64,000 nucleotides of DNA, taken from NCBI GenBank assembly GCA_922989275.2, contig OV277861.1, forward strand, positions 46,291,623 to 46,355,622. Direction: 5' to 3'. Within the stretch, counting starts at the first letter, position 1. Each line of letters opens with the position of its first letter. The position numbers were made by a program, and so were the translations under genes. Of this stretch, positions 11,071 to 22,370 are shown one piece after another. Source of the stretch: Gari tellinella. Its lineage: Eukaryota > Mollusca > Bivalvia > Cardiida > Psammobiidae. The notes under the pieces were generated by a model. It saw only the letters and a program-made list of their open reading frames with translations. It did no database searches and was not told the origin of the DNA.

Positions 11071-14000
11071 CTGAAATAAAGTAAAGTTTTTATTCTATGA
11101 CAACTGATGAAATACCTGGTTATATGAGTGAGATCGATACTAAATTGAGTTCTGTTTTGCTCTGTTTCTTACGCCATCACATCCGTTGGTGTTATGATTT
11201 AAAATAATAACGTATACCGTGCTCCCTCCCTACAACGGCCCTCCAAACAACGACCCCCTCCTTACAACGATATTTGTCGCAGTTCCCTTAACAGGACAAT
11301 TATGTCTAACGCTTTTACTGCTGCAATAACGTCTGTTTAAAATTGTCACCTGCTGTTTTTTCTCAAAATTACATATAAATGTAAGAGGACTTTTGATTGA
11401 AGCCATATAATGAAGAATGACAAACAGATTGAATCTAGATCAGACGCCGCGTAACGCGGCGTCTGAACAGGATTCAAGCTGTTTGCAAATGTAAGCCAAG
11501 TCTTAATTTATCACTCCCTATAATGACTACCTACGAACAACACACACAATCGAAGTCTCCCATTGGGTGTCGTTGTGGAGAGGGAGCGCTGTATAAAGGA
11601 TGAAAGGGTCGTTGTGATAACCATTCCAATAGGAAATCGCTTGGATTCAATAAAACAAACGCTTGTAGTTCCGAGTTATGATCTGAAACAGACTAACATC
11701 CTAGGTCACTGCATCAAATAATGAGAACAAATTTGTTCTGTTTTGAAGAACTACTTTCCAATACTGTTATGCTCTGCTAATATTTCTTACAGACTACGCT
11801 TCTTTCTGTTTCGTCACCCCTTTACCATCAAATAAATATAACATTTGATCCTTCGAGTGAGTATCAAATTTTATTTGAAGGGTATAGGAAGGGAGATAAC
11901 TCAAGGGAGATATTTGCAATATTTAATGAATCTCGCAACAAAATGTTGCAATATTGCAATATTTAATGAATCTCGCAATAGGAAGGGAGATAATTTCAAT
12001 ATTTCATGAATCTCGCAATAGGAATGGAGATAATTTCAATATTTAATGAATCTCGCAATAGGAAGGGAGATAATTTCAATATTAAATGAATCTCGCAATA
12101 GGAAGGGAGATAATTTCAATATTTAACGAATCTCGCAACAAAATGTTTAGTATCTGGAATTGTTTCGGGGACACCTGAAAAACAGTGAAGTTGTATAAAT
12201 GTATAGAATAATATAAGCATACTGCTGTGTATTTAAATATTTTTCTTGTCAATCGAAATTGAAAAATCATTGCTAACTCAAAGAATTATAATCAATTTAT
12301 TGACCCTGACATTTCAAATTGACAATGCTTTTCTCCAACAAAGAACAATCCTTTGTTGGCTATTTAAGATTTTTGTACCTTACAATACTGTCAAATGACA
12401 AACAGTTAAGACATTGAACAGAGAGCTTTCGTTTGAGCCCTCTGATCTGGGTCACACTGTTTGTATATAAACATTTTTTATACACAGGTACGCGTCACTT
12501 GTGTTCAGTGGGCTAAGTTAACTCTTGTTGAAGATAAACTTAACCCATTTAGGCCAAGTGGATTCTCCCATGGTTATATATTGGATTAGTCCATTTTTTA
12601 TCAAAGGGATGCCTGGTCAAAATTTTCATTTTCATGTTTTATATTGAAATTCCTATCAGCAAACAGCGTTTGATCAGAGTCTACACTGTTTGCCTATGTC
12701 CCATACATGGGATCGTTGGCACAAATTGGTTAAATGGTTGACGCCAAAACTTTTTTATGTCCTCTGCAAATGTCTGAAAATCTATAATTGTTCTATAATA
12801 TCTTTTGGAAAATAACATAAAAGTGACCAGCAGTGCGAGTTCATATGAGACACGGGGTTATCTGTAATCGGTTTCTTATCCAGATCTAAACTGTTTGCAA
12901 ATTGTTACCACAGATTTGTCAGTGGCCAGCAGAAGGTCCAATATTTCAGGTATTGTCGATGATTTTTGAACTGGCACTCATCACTTTCCGCCAACTTTCG
13001 TCGATTCAGTCGGGACTTTCCGTTGAATGTTTTGATAAATATCAATAAATACTTAGCAATATATATTACACTGTGTTCAATAATAATACAGACACGATAG
13101 CTCAGCGGCATGTGTCGCCGACTCGAAGGACAGAGGTCGTGGGTTCAAATCCTGGTAAAATCTTATTTAATGTCGTCATTTAGTTGTTGGTTTTGTGAAT
13201 TTATCCTCATTTTATATCAGAACCTACGTAAAACCTACTTTTTAACGAAATAAAAAAATAACACAGTGCGACATTAAAGAGCGTTATGTGTAACGCGTCC
13301 AGTACAGTGCTTTCAGCAGAAATGTAAATTTCATTGTAAGACAAGTCTCACTGTACAAAATTCACACAAGCATGCGTCTACCCGACAAAATAATTAAAAG
13401 AAAATATATATCGAAAACTGTTTGTAAAACTACCATGACCGGGTTCGAACTCACGACCCTGATGTTGGTAGTACGGTGCTTAAACCACTGAGCTACTATC
13501 GACTGTGTAACAGATTATTGTGGACAGTCATAATCATAATTATTCAGTGACTAAATCTCTAATTGTTTACAGGAAGATAAAAATAGCTTACGGAAAATGG
13601 CGGAATATGCAATGGGCAACTTCACGTGGAACTATAGTCCGGTCTATAGTCTATCGAAAGTGAGGCCGGCGCATGCGCATTAAGGTCGACAGAGTAACAC
13701 CGTTTGTCGAACCAATGAAAACTTAGAATAGACGACTATAGACCGGACTATAGTTCCACGTGATTTCGCTCTAAATGACTATAGCTCCAACAGAACACCA
13801 ATGGTTCGACCCGCAGACGACCCATTTTCAGTTTTCATTGGTTCGGCAAACGGTGTTTTTATGTCGACCTTAATGCGCATGCTCCCGTCCCTCTTTCGAT
13901 CAACTATAGACCGAAAAATAGTTCCACGTGAAGTTGCTCTATATACCCTTCACCGTCAAATGTCGTTAGCTCCATCACCGCCTTCATATTTTGTATATAA

Positions 14001-16181
14001 CAAAGTGGTGTTCATTATTATTTCAACAACAAATTTGAAACAGCTTCACCGTACCTTTATAAGATCCCGGGACATTCAGACTTGGGTTATGATTGAGAGT
14101 GGCGAAAAAGGTTTCGTCAGGATGACGGGTCTTTCTAGCCCATTCTAAAAGGTCACGAGCCTTTGGATCGTGTAAAGCGAAATCTACAAATCCGCGGCAA
14201 ACTGCCACGTGCGAATTGCCCTTTACTGGGACTATTCCGTGTGGTGGAGGTACTCCAATTGCCCATCGATCTCTGTTGGCCCTGAAAGCAAAATAGAATA
14301 TATGTGTATTAGTATGTAACTAAATTCTACTGAGTACAGCATGACAATTTATTACAGGAGAGACATGAATTTGTGAAGGGCTGGTCTTTGCTAGGGTTTG
14401 AATGTTTGATAGTTTACTGATTAATTCATCTTTAAAAAGATGTTGCTTTAGTTTAAAATAATATCCGAAAGACAAGTTTAGCCCAGAAGGAACATTTTTG
14501 GCAAATTCTTACGATTCTCTTTATCAAAGTACCAACTATCACTGGAGATTGACCAGTCGCCAAATAGTACAGCTTCGTCTAATCTGGCTTATAACTTTTG
14601 GCAACGGACTTTAATAAAATCTCATAAGTGGATTTTGAGACAAGCTGATCTCAACCGAGGCTAGAACTTAAATGTTATTAAGCGAGCCCTTGCAAGCTTA
14701 ATAACTTTTCTATTCTAGATGATGTTCAGACCAGCTTGTCTCAAATATAGGCGGGTGACAGACTATTTTCTCACATAACTAACGATTTAAGGTATTTTAA
14801 GCAATAGGCCCTTTTTGGAATAAAGCGAAATCATCAAAGTTGATGTAAAAGAGTGAAGTCACTACATCTCCAACATGTTGGAGACAGTAGCATTCGCGAT
14901 CGTTGTTCGCTAGGTTATAATTAGAACATATTAAGCGAACTCTTAGCCATTAAATTAGAATAAAACCTATATTTTGATTGGCCCAGGATAAATCGTTCCT
15001 TCCTTTCTAGTTAACAAACCTCGCTTATTCTGGTTGTAAAGTCTCCTTACTCGGCAGTGTTTACAACTGGTTGTTAGGGGCAGAGTTATCTGCCCCTAAC
15101 GTGCACATACCCGTCGAGGTCGAAAAACAACAACATTCTGAATGATTAAGTGTCGTACTTAATGGGGTGCAAAGGCATTTTGGTTGGTCAAAAATGTAGG
15201 TTATATTGTTAATATTAATACCAGGGATAGTTATGTGAGAAAAACGTTTTATTCACTATACCTTCTAATTGTTCCTTCTATATCATTAGATCCGTTATAC
15301 GCACGTAAAATCTGCACCACTTCATGGTTGGTCCGAAGTGGAAATTCCTGACCAGCGAGATTTATAAAATATTTCCATTTTATGCTTTTATTCCAGAGAT
15401 CTTGCATGCAAGACATTTCAGGTTCCAACACACTCATGTTACCCCAAACAACGTTAGTCCTCTTAGATGATATGAACACGTTATTAAAACATTGTGCGAT
15501 GCTCTGAACTGCTTTAAATAGCTCTCGGTCACTCTTAAGATCAACATGTATACAGTACAAGTTCTGCGGTCTATAAACTGCACGTAAGAGACGCTCAAAT
15601 TGCCAGACATCCTTAAACATCAATATGCTGTAGGCGATGGGAAAGTCATGTTCTTCCTTAGTCAAAGGATGAAGAATATATCCCCGAACGGTTTTAAAAT
15701 TTGGACAATCTTTGGTCATGTTTATGTATTCGCTCGTAGACATATGTTCTGGTTGTTTCTCCAATAAGCCCATCGCTTTTATTGTTTCATTTTTATCTCC
15801 TTCAAACAATTTCTTACAGTTGATGTCTTGCACCACTCTGTTAACTTTCAAGAAGTTCTTAAATGGCATTGTAATCTCATTTAGTCCTTTAACCTCTGAT
15901 AAACTCGGCCTCATGTTTTGCAAGACTCCTTCTATTACTTTAATATTAAGCAACGTGTCACTGTCTTGAAAGCTGGCATTGTAGCCATTATGATCAAACT
16001 GACCAGACAGTTGAAGAAAATCATTGACGTGTTGAAATCGATTCACATAAAATGTTTTATTGTAGAGCTTGTCTACACTTCTATGGCTCCCTTTTTTCAC
16101 CACGTCAGTCAAGATATAAAACCACAGGAGTTGTATAAATGTCACTACTATCGAGGCGAATATTACCCCTTTGGACAGCAT
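10769..16181 (-). CDS. core-2/I-branching beta-1,6-N-acetylglucosaminyltransferase, 3 coding exons
   Basis: Join of 16181-15262, 14281-14055 and 11070-10769 gives 1449 nt and 482 residues with all splice phases closing (2/1, then 1/2). The enzyme class transfers GlcNAc in beta-1,6 linkage to O-glycan or lactosamine acceptors in the Golgi. A signal anchor lies at about residues 6-25, then a stem to about 170. The glycosyltransferase-14 domain starts at FPIAYSILMFKD (about 180). Further conserved stretches are RPQNLYCIHVD (204-214), YFINLAGQEFPL (271-282), RHPDETFFATL in exon 2, and RVRSVCIFG and INKFYWD in exon 3. From knowledge of mouse C2GnT-L, the catalytic Glu and UDP-contacting Arg and Lys sit in these last three motifs, and all are present. 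The ATG has ACC before it. A likely 3' splice site (CTTTTTTCAG) at 16201 places 19 nt of 5' UTR in exon 1. The subtype (GCNT1, 3 or 4) is not decided. Confidence 0.93.
11215..11593. mobile_element. TA-flanked MITE of family G with H2 hairpin
   Basis: The ends are CCGTGCTCCCTCCCTACAACG and its inverted match CGTTGTGGAGAGGGAGCGC, flanked by TA on both sides. The core at 11421-11488 is an H2 hairpin. It lies in GCNT intron 2 and is a good reference copy for the family. Confidence 0.75.
11886..12140. repeat. 40-bp minisatellite in GCNT intron 2
   Basis: The unit GGAAGGGAGATAATTTCAAT plus ATTTAATGAATCTCGCAATA repeats every 40 bp from about 11981 to 12140, with looser units before. Each unit contains TTAATGAATCTCGCAA, which closely matches a piece of GCNT exon 3 (TTAATGAACCTCGCAA at 11019-11034). 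The repeat may have grown out of the exon duplicate next to it. Confidence 0.8.
12116..12174 (-). pseudogene. duplicated GCNT exon-3 start with intact acceptor
   Basis: This copy of the first part of exon 3 lies inside intron 2, in gene orientation. It has the acceptor CTTCACTGTTTTTCAG/GTGTCC and, in the phase left by exon 2, encodes VPETIPDTKHFVARFVKY before a TGA at 12118-12116. Exon 3 reads VPETNPDTKPFVARFIKWS. If included in the mRNA it would end the protein early and remove the C-terminal catalytic motifs. Confidence 0.75.
12540..12733. mobile_element. TTAA-flanked MITE
   Basis: Bounded by TTAACCCATTTAGGCC on the left and ACAAATTGGTTAA on the right, as in the other TTAA elements here. 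A weak CAGCAAACAG...CTGTTTGCC pair lies at 12657-12693. It is a degenerate hairpin copy. Confidence 0.5.
13092..13160 (+). tRNA. tRNA-like sequence, probably a pseudo-tRNA or SINE head
   Basis: Box A TAGCTCAGCGG (about 13098-13108) and box B GGTTCAAATCC (about 13142-13152) match the RNA polymerase III internal promoter with tRNA-like spacing. The acceptor and anticodon stems do not pair well, so I do not assign an anticodon. Confidence 0.5.
13433..13503 (-). tRNA. second tRNA-like sequence, opposite strand
   Basis: On the minus strand box A is TAGCTCAGTGG (13495-13485) and box B is AGTTCGAACCC (13451-13441). Stem pairing is poor. The pair with the copy at 13092 is tail to tail, about 270 bp apart. 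tRNA-derived SINE heads are the likely origin. Confidence 0.5.
13616..13937. mobile_element. inverted-repeat MITE with nested palindromes
   Basis: The termini are GCAACTTCACGTGGAACTAT and its inverted copy at 13918-13937. Inside, GACCGGACTATAGTTCCACG near 13740-13760 repeats the arm again. GCATGCGCATTAAGGTCGAC pairs with its inverted copy near 13862-13882. The ORF at 13801-14148 arises from these repeats and the GCNT exon 2 antisense and is not a gene. Confidence 0.7.
14055..14281 (-). CDS. GCNT coding exon 2
   Basis: Acceptor TTGCTTTCAG/GGCC, donor TATAAAG/GTACGG. The 227 nt encode residues 307-382 plus one base. They include RANRDRWAIGVPPPHG and the RHPDETFFATL motif, whose Glu corresponds to the catalytic Glu known in C2GnT-L. 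Confidence 0.92.
14282..15261 (-). other. GCNT intron 1
   Basis: About 980 bp without ORFs. It contains a 12-bp perfect hairpin GTTAGGGGCAGA/TCTGCCCCTAAC at 15073-15100. A looser inverted pair around AGACAAGCTG lies near 14638 and 14735. No known MITE family is recognised. Confidence 0.6.
15262..16181 (-). CDS. GCNT coding exon 1
   Basis: Codes for residues 1-306 plus two bases of 307. The donor AGAAG/GTATAG sits at 15262/15261; without splicing the frame stops after four further codons. It holds the membrane anchor, the stem and the first half of the catalytic domain. Several N-glycosylation sequons (NKT, NAS, NET, NMT, NMS, NKS, NGS) are visible. Confidence 0.93.
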
Positions 16182-16204
16182 GGTTTTGATCTGCTATCTG
16201 CTGA

Positions 16205-17699
16205 AAAAAGATCGAAAGTTGTTGTTAAGTGTGTGCAGTACACCTTGTACTTAAAGCGAATACAAACTAGAAAACCTATATATGGTAGACTTTAATTGGG
16301 TCGATGAGTGAGTATGTGAGTGAGTGTGTAAGTGAGTGTGTGTGCGGTAGTGACACTATCAAAGCGAGGTACGTCATAGGAATACACAGCAACGAATCGA
16401 GGTACCTCCAACAAGCGCGGTAGTTTTTCTAATACCTCGATAGGTATACCTCGCATTTAGCATGCTCAGTTCAAGATACAAACGCACACAAAATATCTCG
16501 AGTACCTCGGTTTGCTTTTCTACTACCTATTTGTGTGTCGGTATGTCTTTACATACAGGCGATAAAGATATTTGTAGGTGATGTGTGAGTGTACTTCGTT
16601 GTGTAGGTTATGTGTGTGTGTGTTTTACCTCAGTTTGAAATAGAGTTTTTGCCCAATATTGTCTTCACATCATTTGAAACTGTGACCGTTCTGAAAACCT
16701 TTTGTCATACTTGCCTGAAGCTTTTTGGCTTATAAAACGTACACCTTGGTACGATGCTATGAAACGTGTACCTCTGATGGTTAGTAAAACAAGTATGTGT
16801 GTGTGGCAGAGAGAGAGTTCAGGAGTAAGTGAATGATAGAGTGAGTTATTCAGTCAATCGGTAAGTAAGTATTATCATCCATCATTTTCGAAAAGATGTA
16901 ATATCTGTAGTGGAACTTCATGATCTGCACTTAAACGAGAAATAACAAATATGGAATATTTGCATGACGCTACAGAATGTATCCTATATCACTCAGCAAA
17001 ACATGAAAGTACCCACTTTTGTATTCTAAATTATCAGCGTCTCATATACAAACCGTTTTTAAACATTGTTTTATAGAAAGTGACAGACAACATGAAATAT
17101 TGGTGGCTAAATAACTGGCATATTGTATTGAAAATAAAAGGTATATAACTCTTTTTCCTGAAAACAGTTTTTGCTAAAAAATGTTTTCCGTAGAAGAAAA
17201 ACGATAGTGCTCATATTAAGCAGCTAGAAATTTTGCTTAAAGCAAAGTACAACCACATTAGAATGTCATTCATTACATTATTCACTGCTTAGTAAGACTA
17301 GTCTTATAATATCAAATTACCTCCTTTTGATATGAAATAATGATTAACTTTGAGTGTTTCATTTTCGTTATAGGTGTCGTTTGATATAAATATTTTTACT
17401 GGAATACATTGGTTAACATATGAGCCATTAAAATCTAAAACAAAACTTGGGTTTATAAGGTATCTTATAAGATATGGAGCTTTAAAATTAACTTTATGTA
17501 AAGTAAATATAAAAAGTTGATACTTTCATTTCTGGCTGAGTATAGAATGGTGGCAAGGTAATAGTGCGCATTGTCGGTGAAAAAAGATGTTGTTTAAACA
17601 GGCTTGAAGCATGAAATTTTCAAGCCGTTGCTATAAAACCTAAATTATTGACATTTTTTGTCTACTACAGTCTATTACATGTGTATGTGTCAACGTCAC
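16205..17699. other. non-coding stretch upstream of GCNT exon 1
   Basis: A GTGA/GTGT-rich microsatellite runs at about 16302-16344. A pair of GAGGTACCTC-like palindromes lies near 16360-16445. No exon or MITE is recognised; a non-coding first GCNT exon may lie here but cannot be placed. Confidence 0.4.
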
Positions 17700-18624
17700 T
17701 TAAGGGGGTAGGTGCACCTTGGTAAAGTAAATACCAAATTCTTCAAACTTTGCATACTGATAGTAAAATTAGTTTCAATGACAAAACTGGTGAAAAAAGT
17801 GGGGGTACCGGACCTTTCTTTTTCACAATTTGAGATTTTTCAAGGCTACCACCCTAAGATTGAAGCTTCATAAAAACTCCTACTTTTTTGTACTACGGTT
17901 TTTCAATCTTTATTTAAACAATCTATTTGTACCAAAAGTATCCTAATTTATATTACCATAGTAAGAATAAACCCTGAAAATAATGTTTTTTCAAGATCCA
18001 AAATAAAAATATTTGATTTCACCAGAAAGGAGTAAAATTTACCCCACCCACTTTTTTATAATGGGAGAATAAGGCACTGTGAAAATTGCCCTACAAATTG
18101 TAGCAAACTAAATACCAAATTTTTTATTTGTTGTTTTTAGCCTTGCAAACAAAAAGTTTTAATGAAATAGCAAATAAAAACACAGGGTATCGTACCTTTT
18201 AAAAAATATATAGATCATTTTATCTAAAAAATCCATTTTTTCTCATTTTTTCAATTTTTTGTGTACTTTTACCAAAAATATTTGTTTTCCAAAAAATTTC
18301 ATTTTATCGATTGAGTTATCTATAATTTATACTAAAACTGTACTACCATGAAAATTTCATGCTTATATTCTGAGAAATTGAAATGAAATCGGATGTAACA
18401 ATATACAACCTACCTATGAAAACAGTGTATGCTGTTAACTACGAATAGGACATAAAACTTAAAAAGTCCCTTCCGGAACGAAAATCCAATTTTTTCCCGG
18501 GAAAATAGTGTTTTATTACTGTATGCATTCACAAAAAATGAGTTCTTACCATTTTTTTGAAAACGAATTCGTAAAATGTTTCGGAAATTTCATAATGCTC
18601 AAAAAGACAGGCCGACATCCTTAA
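17700..18624. mobile_element. possible TTAA-bounded AT-rich element
   Basis: TTAAGGGGGTAGGTGCACC begins and GACAGGCCGACATCCTTAA ends an approximately 920-bp AT-rich block without ORFs. The two ends share only weak inverted similarity, so the call is tentative. Confidence 0.3.
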
Positions 18625-19440
18625 CTCATTCACTACCAGGTTTTATTGCCGCCAAAAAAGTTCTGTATTGTCAGTGTTGTATGCAATATTTTTAAAAGTC
18701 AGCTTTTGGGTTTTTTGACAAAAGAAATGTCGGTACGAGTATCAAACAGATTGGTTCCTGATCAGACGTCTGATCACGATCCAAACTGAATGCAAGTTGC
18801 CTTTTGGCGCTTTTTGGCTTTGAAAGTGTAAATATAAATGTAGTCTTTAACAAAGATGATTGTCACACGCAAGACAAAGGTCAGGCAAATATGTTATGTA
18901 CTCCATACAATGTAACATACAGAGGCAGATGAAAGCAATACTTTATTTTCTAATGTTGGAAAGACGTCATCTTTTCGATGTATACGCGTTTACCTGTAAA
19001 TAATTATGCTTAACCATTTCACTGTCAATGGCACCAAAAGATGTTTTTTCAAACAATTTCAATCTTTATCAGACGCCGCAATCCCGCGTCGTCTGTTTAG
19101 AAACAAACCTGCTTGACACTCGTAGCGAAAATTGATCAGTCATTCTGCCTTAAATCTAACTATGAAATGATATTGCAGACAACAATATTAAAGCAGCCGA
19201 CAATAAAACGATCACGGTTTTACCCTTTCACGACCTTACCCCGGGCACGATGGTTATTTGCAAACAGTTTGGATCCTGATCGGACGCCGCGTGACGCGGC
19301 GTCTGATCAGAATCCAAAATGTTTGACACTCATTTCAATATTTCTTAAATCAAAATACCTAAAATTTGAATTTGAGAAATAAAAGCAGACGCCAATTGTT
19401 TTAAATTGATGACGTCACAGCAGAGAAGGGGTTAATTTTC
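18625..19440. mobile_element. cluster of TTAA-type elements with H2 hairpins
   Basis: Three hairpins of H2 type lie at about 18738-18795, 19059-19113 and 19258-19325. TTAA sites with CCATTTCACTG-type or AGAAGGGG-type neighbours occur at 18621, 19010 and 19432. Individual element limits are blurred by nesting. Confidence 0.5.
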
Positions 19441-19484
19441 TCCCTATAAATTTGAAATCGTAAATACCTGATGTCCGTAGCAAA

Positions 19485-19531
19485 CAGCTTAGAGCCAGAT
19501 CAGCGACTGATCACGCGTTCAACTTTTTGTT
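19485..19531. repeat. shortened H2 hairpin
   Basis: GCAAACAGCTTAGAGCCAG pairs imperfectly with its inverted copy across a GCGACTGATC apex. It lies between the cluster and the poly-C tract. Confidence 0.4.
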
Positions 19532-19561
19532 CATTCTGATTAAAACGAATAGTCAACATTA

Positions 19562-19563
<2 letters not shown>

Positions 19564-19594
<31 letters not shown>
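19564..19594. repeat. poly-C tract of 31 bases
   Basis: An uninterrupted run of 31 C follows AAA. Such a tract is rare and its true length is likely uncertain in sequencing. Confidence 0.9.
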
Positions 19595-19596
<2 letters not shown>

Positions 19597-19704
19597 AGTC
19601 TACCTATATGACACTTGATTGCTTTTCGTTTACCCTTCCTCTGTCATTGGTAATTGTCGCCTGCGTTTATTTCTTCAATTTAGAAATGGAATTTAGAAAT
19701 ATTT

Positions 19705-19783
19705 AAATGAGTGTCAAACAATTTGGATTATGATCAGACGCCGGGCCACGCGGCGTCTGATCAGGATCCAAACTGTTTGCAAA
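19705..19783. mobile_element. H2 hairpin, near-perfect copy
   Basis: GTCAAACAATTTGGATTATG leads to the apex GACGCCGGGCCACGCGGCG and the inverted arm ends AAACTGTTTGCAAATTA. A GGAGTTAA right end at about 19815-19822 suggests a TTAA element. Confidence 0.6.
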
Positions 19784-20070
19784 TTACTAGTGAACTCGGG
19801 TGGGTAAGGAAAGGAGTTAAAACGCGAAATAATAATGTCTTCTATACTGTACAATGAATTTGAATATATTGTGTGTTGAAAATGTGTTTATGTTTAATTT
19901 GAATTTATCTCATAATTGTGCCTTTGTATTATGGGTATCGATCGAGTTTATACACTCTTAAGAATTGATCGTTTGCGATTCATAAACCACGACAAAGTTC
20001 AAATAGATCTTTCTTTTCAACAATGAAAACGAATAAATTAAGTTTTGCCAAAAATTATGATAGACATACA

Positions 20071-20512
20071 ATAAAACCTTTATATTACGAGCACTCAAAA
20101 AAGGTTAATTGGCTTCAGAAAGACAGGTGACCGCTTCAAGCGAGGTGATCGCAAACAGAAAACTCCTGAAGGAGAGTTCTGTTTTAACCCTTATCCTGCG
20201 GTATTCTCGTCTGCTTCGAAATTCTCGTCTGCAAAGTTTGTTAAATTTAGATTTATACATTTTTTAAGTAAAGAAACCTAAAGAAGAGTGTCAAACAGTT
20301 TGGATCCAGATCAGACACCGCGTTACGCGGTGTCTGATCTGGATCTAAACTGTTTGCAAAAGTCAACAAAGTCGCGACCCGCAGGCAAAGGGTTAATGTT
20401 AATCTTGCTGTTAGTATTCACCTACCTTAAACAACTGATAATAAACACAATGTAATGATCGTAATAGAGAAGGGTTTGTAATAGATGGATGGTCGTAATA
20501 AGAGGTTTTACT
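20071..20512. mobile_element. TA-flanked MITE interrupted by a TTAA element
   Basis: The left end ACAATAAAACCTTTATATTA and right end GTCGTAATAAGAGGTTTTACTG are inverted matches. The same TIR is seen at 54832 and 63970. The TTAA element at 20183-20396 has inserted inside. Confidence 0.6.
20183..20396. mobile_element. TTAA-flanked MITE of family B with H2 hairpin
   Basis: Flanked by TTAA on both sides. The termini are CCCTTATCCTGCGG and CCGCAGGCAAAGGG. The H2 hairpin at 20287-20359 is almost perfect, with apex CGCGTTACGCG. Target and terminal CCC suggest mobilisation by a piggyBac-like transposase; that is inference. Confidence 0.75.
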
Positions 20513-20892
20513 GTTTACCAAACTTTAGCATAAAACAGATATTTTGTATTTCAAAAATCTATTAAAATCTTCATTGTAAAGTTGAAATTTCTGAAGGACA
20601 GTCTTCTGAAATTTGATTTCCATTCAACCAACAGCCTATTGTTCACGACTCAAAAACGCTTTATCGTTGATCTTACGCATGTCATAATAGTTCATATAGA
20701 AATGAACGAAGATTTCACTTGGGCACCGAAAACGTATTCAACTAACATTGACGAATAAAGGAATAACGTCAACTACTCAATTAAATTTATTTTGATAAAT
20801 ACCGGCCTAATCGTAATAGTTTCATACATTCACTATCTATAAAAAAAATTAATGCGATTTGGTTAAAGTGAATTGTGCAAGAGCTACATGTT

Positions 20893-21131
20893 TTAACCCT
20901 TTACCTCTTGGCCTGTTTCTAGTTTTGAAGACAGGTGACCACTTAAAACAGGTTGAAAGTAAAACATAAAGCACATTCTGCTTTACTTTCAGCCTGCTTT
21001 AAGTTAAATCTGCTAGACTATATAAGTATTTGTAATAGTAATTGTTCATCAGGGTATAAACTGGAACTGTTTTCTTCAGCGGAGGAATAAATTAAATACG
21101 TTAAAGGTCGTTTCTATGGGAAAAGGGTTAA
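20893..21131. mobile_element. TTAA-flanked MITE of family A with H1 hairpin
   Basis: TTAACCCTTTACCTCTTGGC at the left and TATGGGAAAAGGGTTAA at the right. The H1 hairpin lies at about 20942-21004, slightly shortened at its apex. Flanking modules TAGTTTTGAAGACAGGTGAC and GAACTGTTTTCTTCAGCGG identify the family. Confidence 0.8.
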
Positions 21132-22370
21132 ACATGCTGTATAAATAAATACTAATGTAACCTGAGCTCAGATATTTTACACATCGTAGCATCTACATGT
21201 TCCTTATCAAGCTTGATAAAGTTATGCAACTGAAGTAAATTATCACCCGTTTACATACATTGTATTATATAGTGAAATCTTCAAACATCTAGATCTACTA
21301 ATACGGACAGAGCTTAGCTATTTAGCATGGTATCACTTCTAGAAGTTCTTTACTAATATTATTGAATTGGATTCGGTCCGATGCATATCTAGGTCACACG
21401 AGCTAAATGGCATCATCTCTCTCGAAATTGAACAAAGTATGCCCATCGGATAAAAATAACCAAGCCGTGCCCCGTGTGCAACGATTAAGGCATATTTAGG
21501 CATTACATGTACTTAAAAGAATCTTCTTGTCTGAAACTACTTACCAGATGGGATGGTACTTTTATACAAATATTTCATGGGTGACAATCTACCAGTAGTT
21601 CAAAATAAATGCCTAACCTTAAAAACATGACCATAAGTGGCAGGGGGAGGCTTTCTTGTAGGGCTTCGGTGAAAGCTTTCTTAAATTTATTCCTTAACTT
21701 AATTATCATAATGACTATAGCACACTTCATCAGATGAACAACATTAGGTTGTCATGGTCCTCTTGTTTGTTTTATTAAATATTTTCAAAACCTTCAGTTT
21801 GATTCTTTTTAAACTACATGTGTCATTGTTCCTAAAGCCCAATATCTCTAAAAGACTTGGTTTTAGAGTTTTTATATAAATATCAATTTATAAAACAATT
21901 GGTGAAAATAAAACAGTCGTGTTGCCTTTTGAGTTGTTTAATATCCTCGCCCTTTGTTACCAAAAGTTTTTAGATATTCTCTACAATAAGACATAACGAT
22001 GTTGCGATCGCCTACTCCTAGACAATATTAAAGTTTTGGTTTTATTTACATTTACTTTAAAGACATAACCTGGCCTACTTTCGACAGAACACCTAATCAA
22101 GAAAAAAATCATGAAACTTGTGTCCATACCTGTTAAAAGTCTATGCAAAGAATCGATGAAGCGTCTCTTATATATTTGATAGTTTGGTTTGAAAAATACA
22201 TTGAGTATGAGTACGTTGGAGCCTCTGCAGACAAATGAAATGGTTTTGTAATATATATAGGCCGATTTTATTCAACTGGCAGGGAGGACCTAACCTTTGG
22301 CAAAGATAAACTAACTTACTTTTGAGTTTAGGGTTGATAGGTATAGTTCCGTATTATGTCGTTAATGTCC
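21132..22370. other. unassigned AT-rich stretch
   Basis: No supported exon, RNA or terminal repeat is seen, apart from a CGATTTTATTCAACTGGCAG phrase at 22263 that is inverted at 22755-22788. Confidence 0.4.

Noticed and set aside
13801..14148. 115-codon plus-strand ORF
   Set aside because: It spans a palindromic MITE and the antisense of GCNT exon 2.
15712..16295. Plus-strand ORFs over GCNT exon 1
   Set aside because: Antisense shadows of a well-supported minus-strand exon.
19113..19382. 89-codon ORF across an H2 hairpin
   Set aside because: It reads through the inverted repeat; composition follows the repeat.
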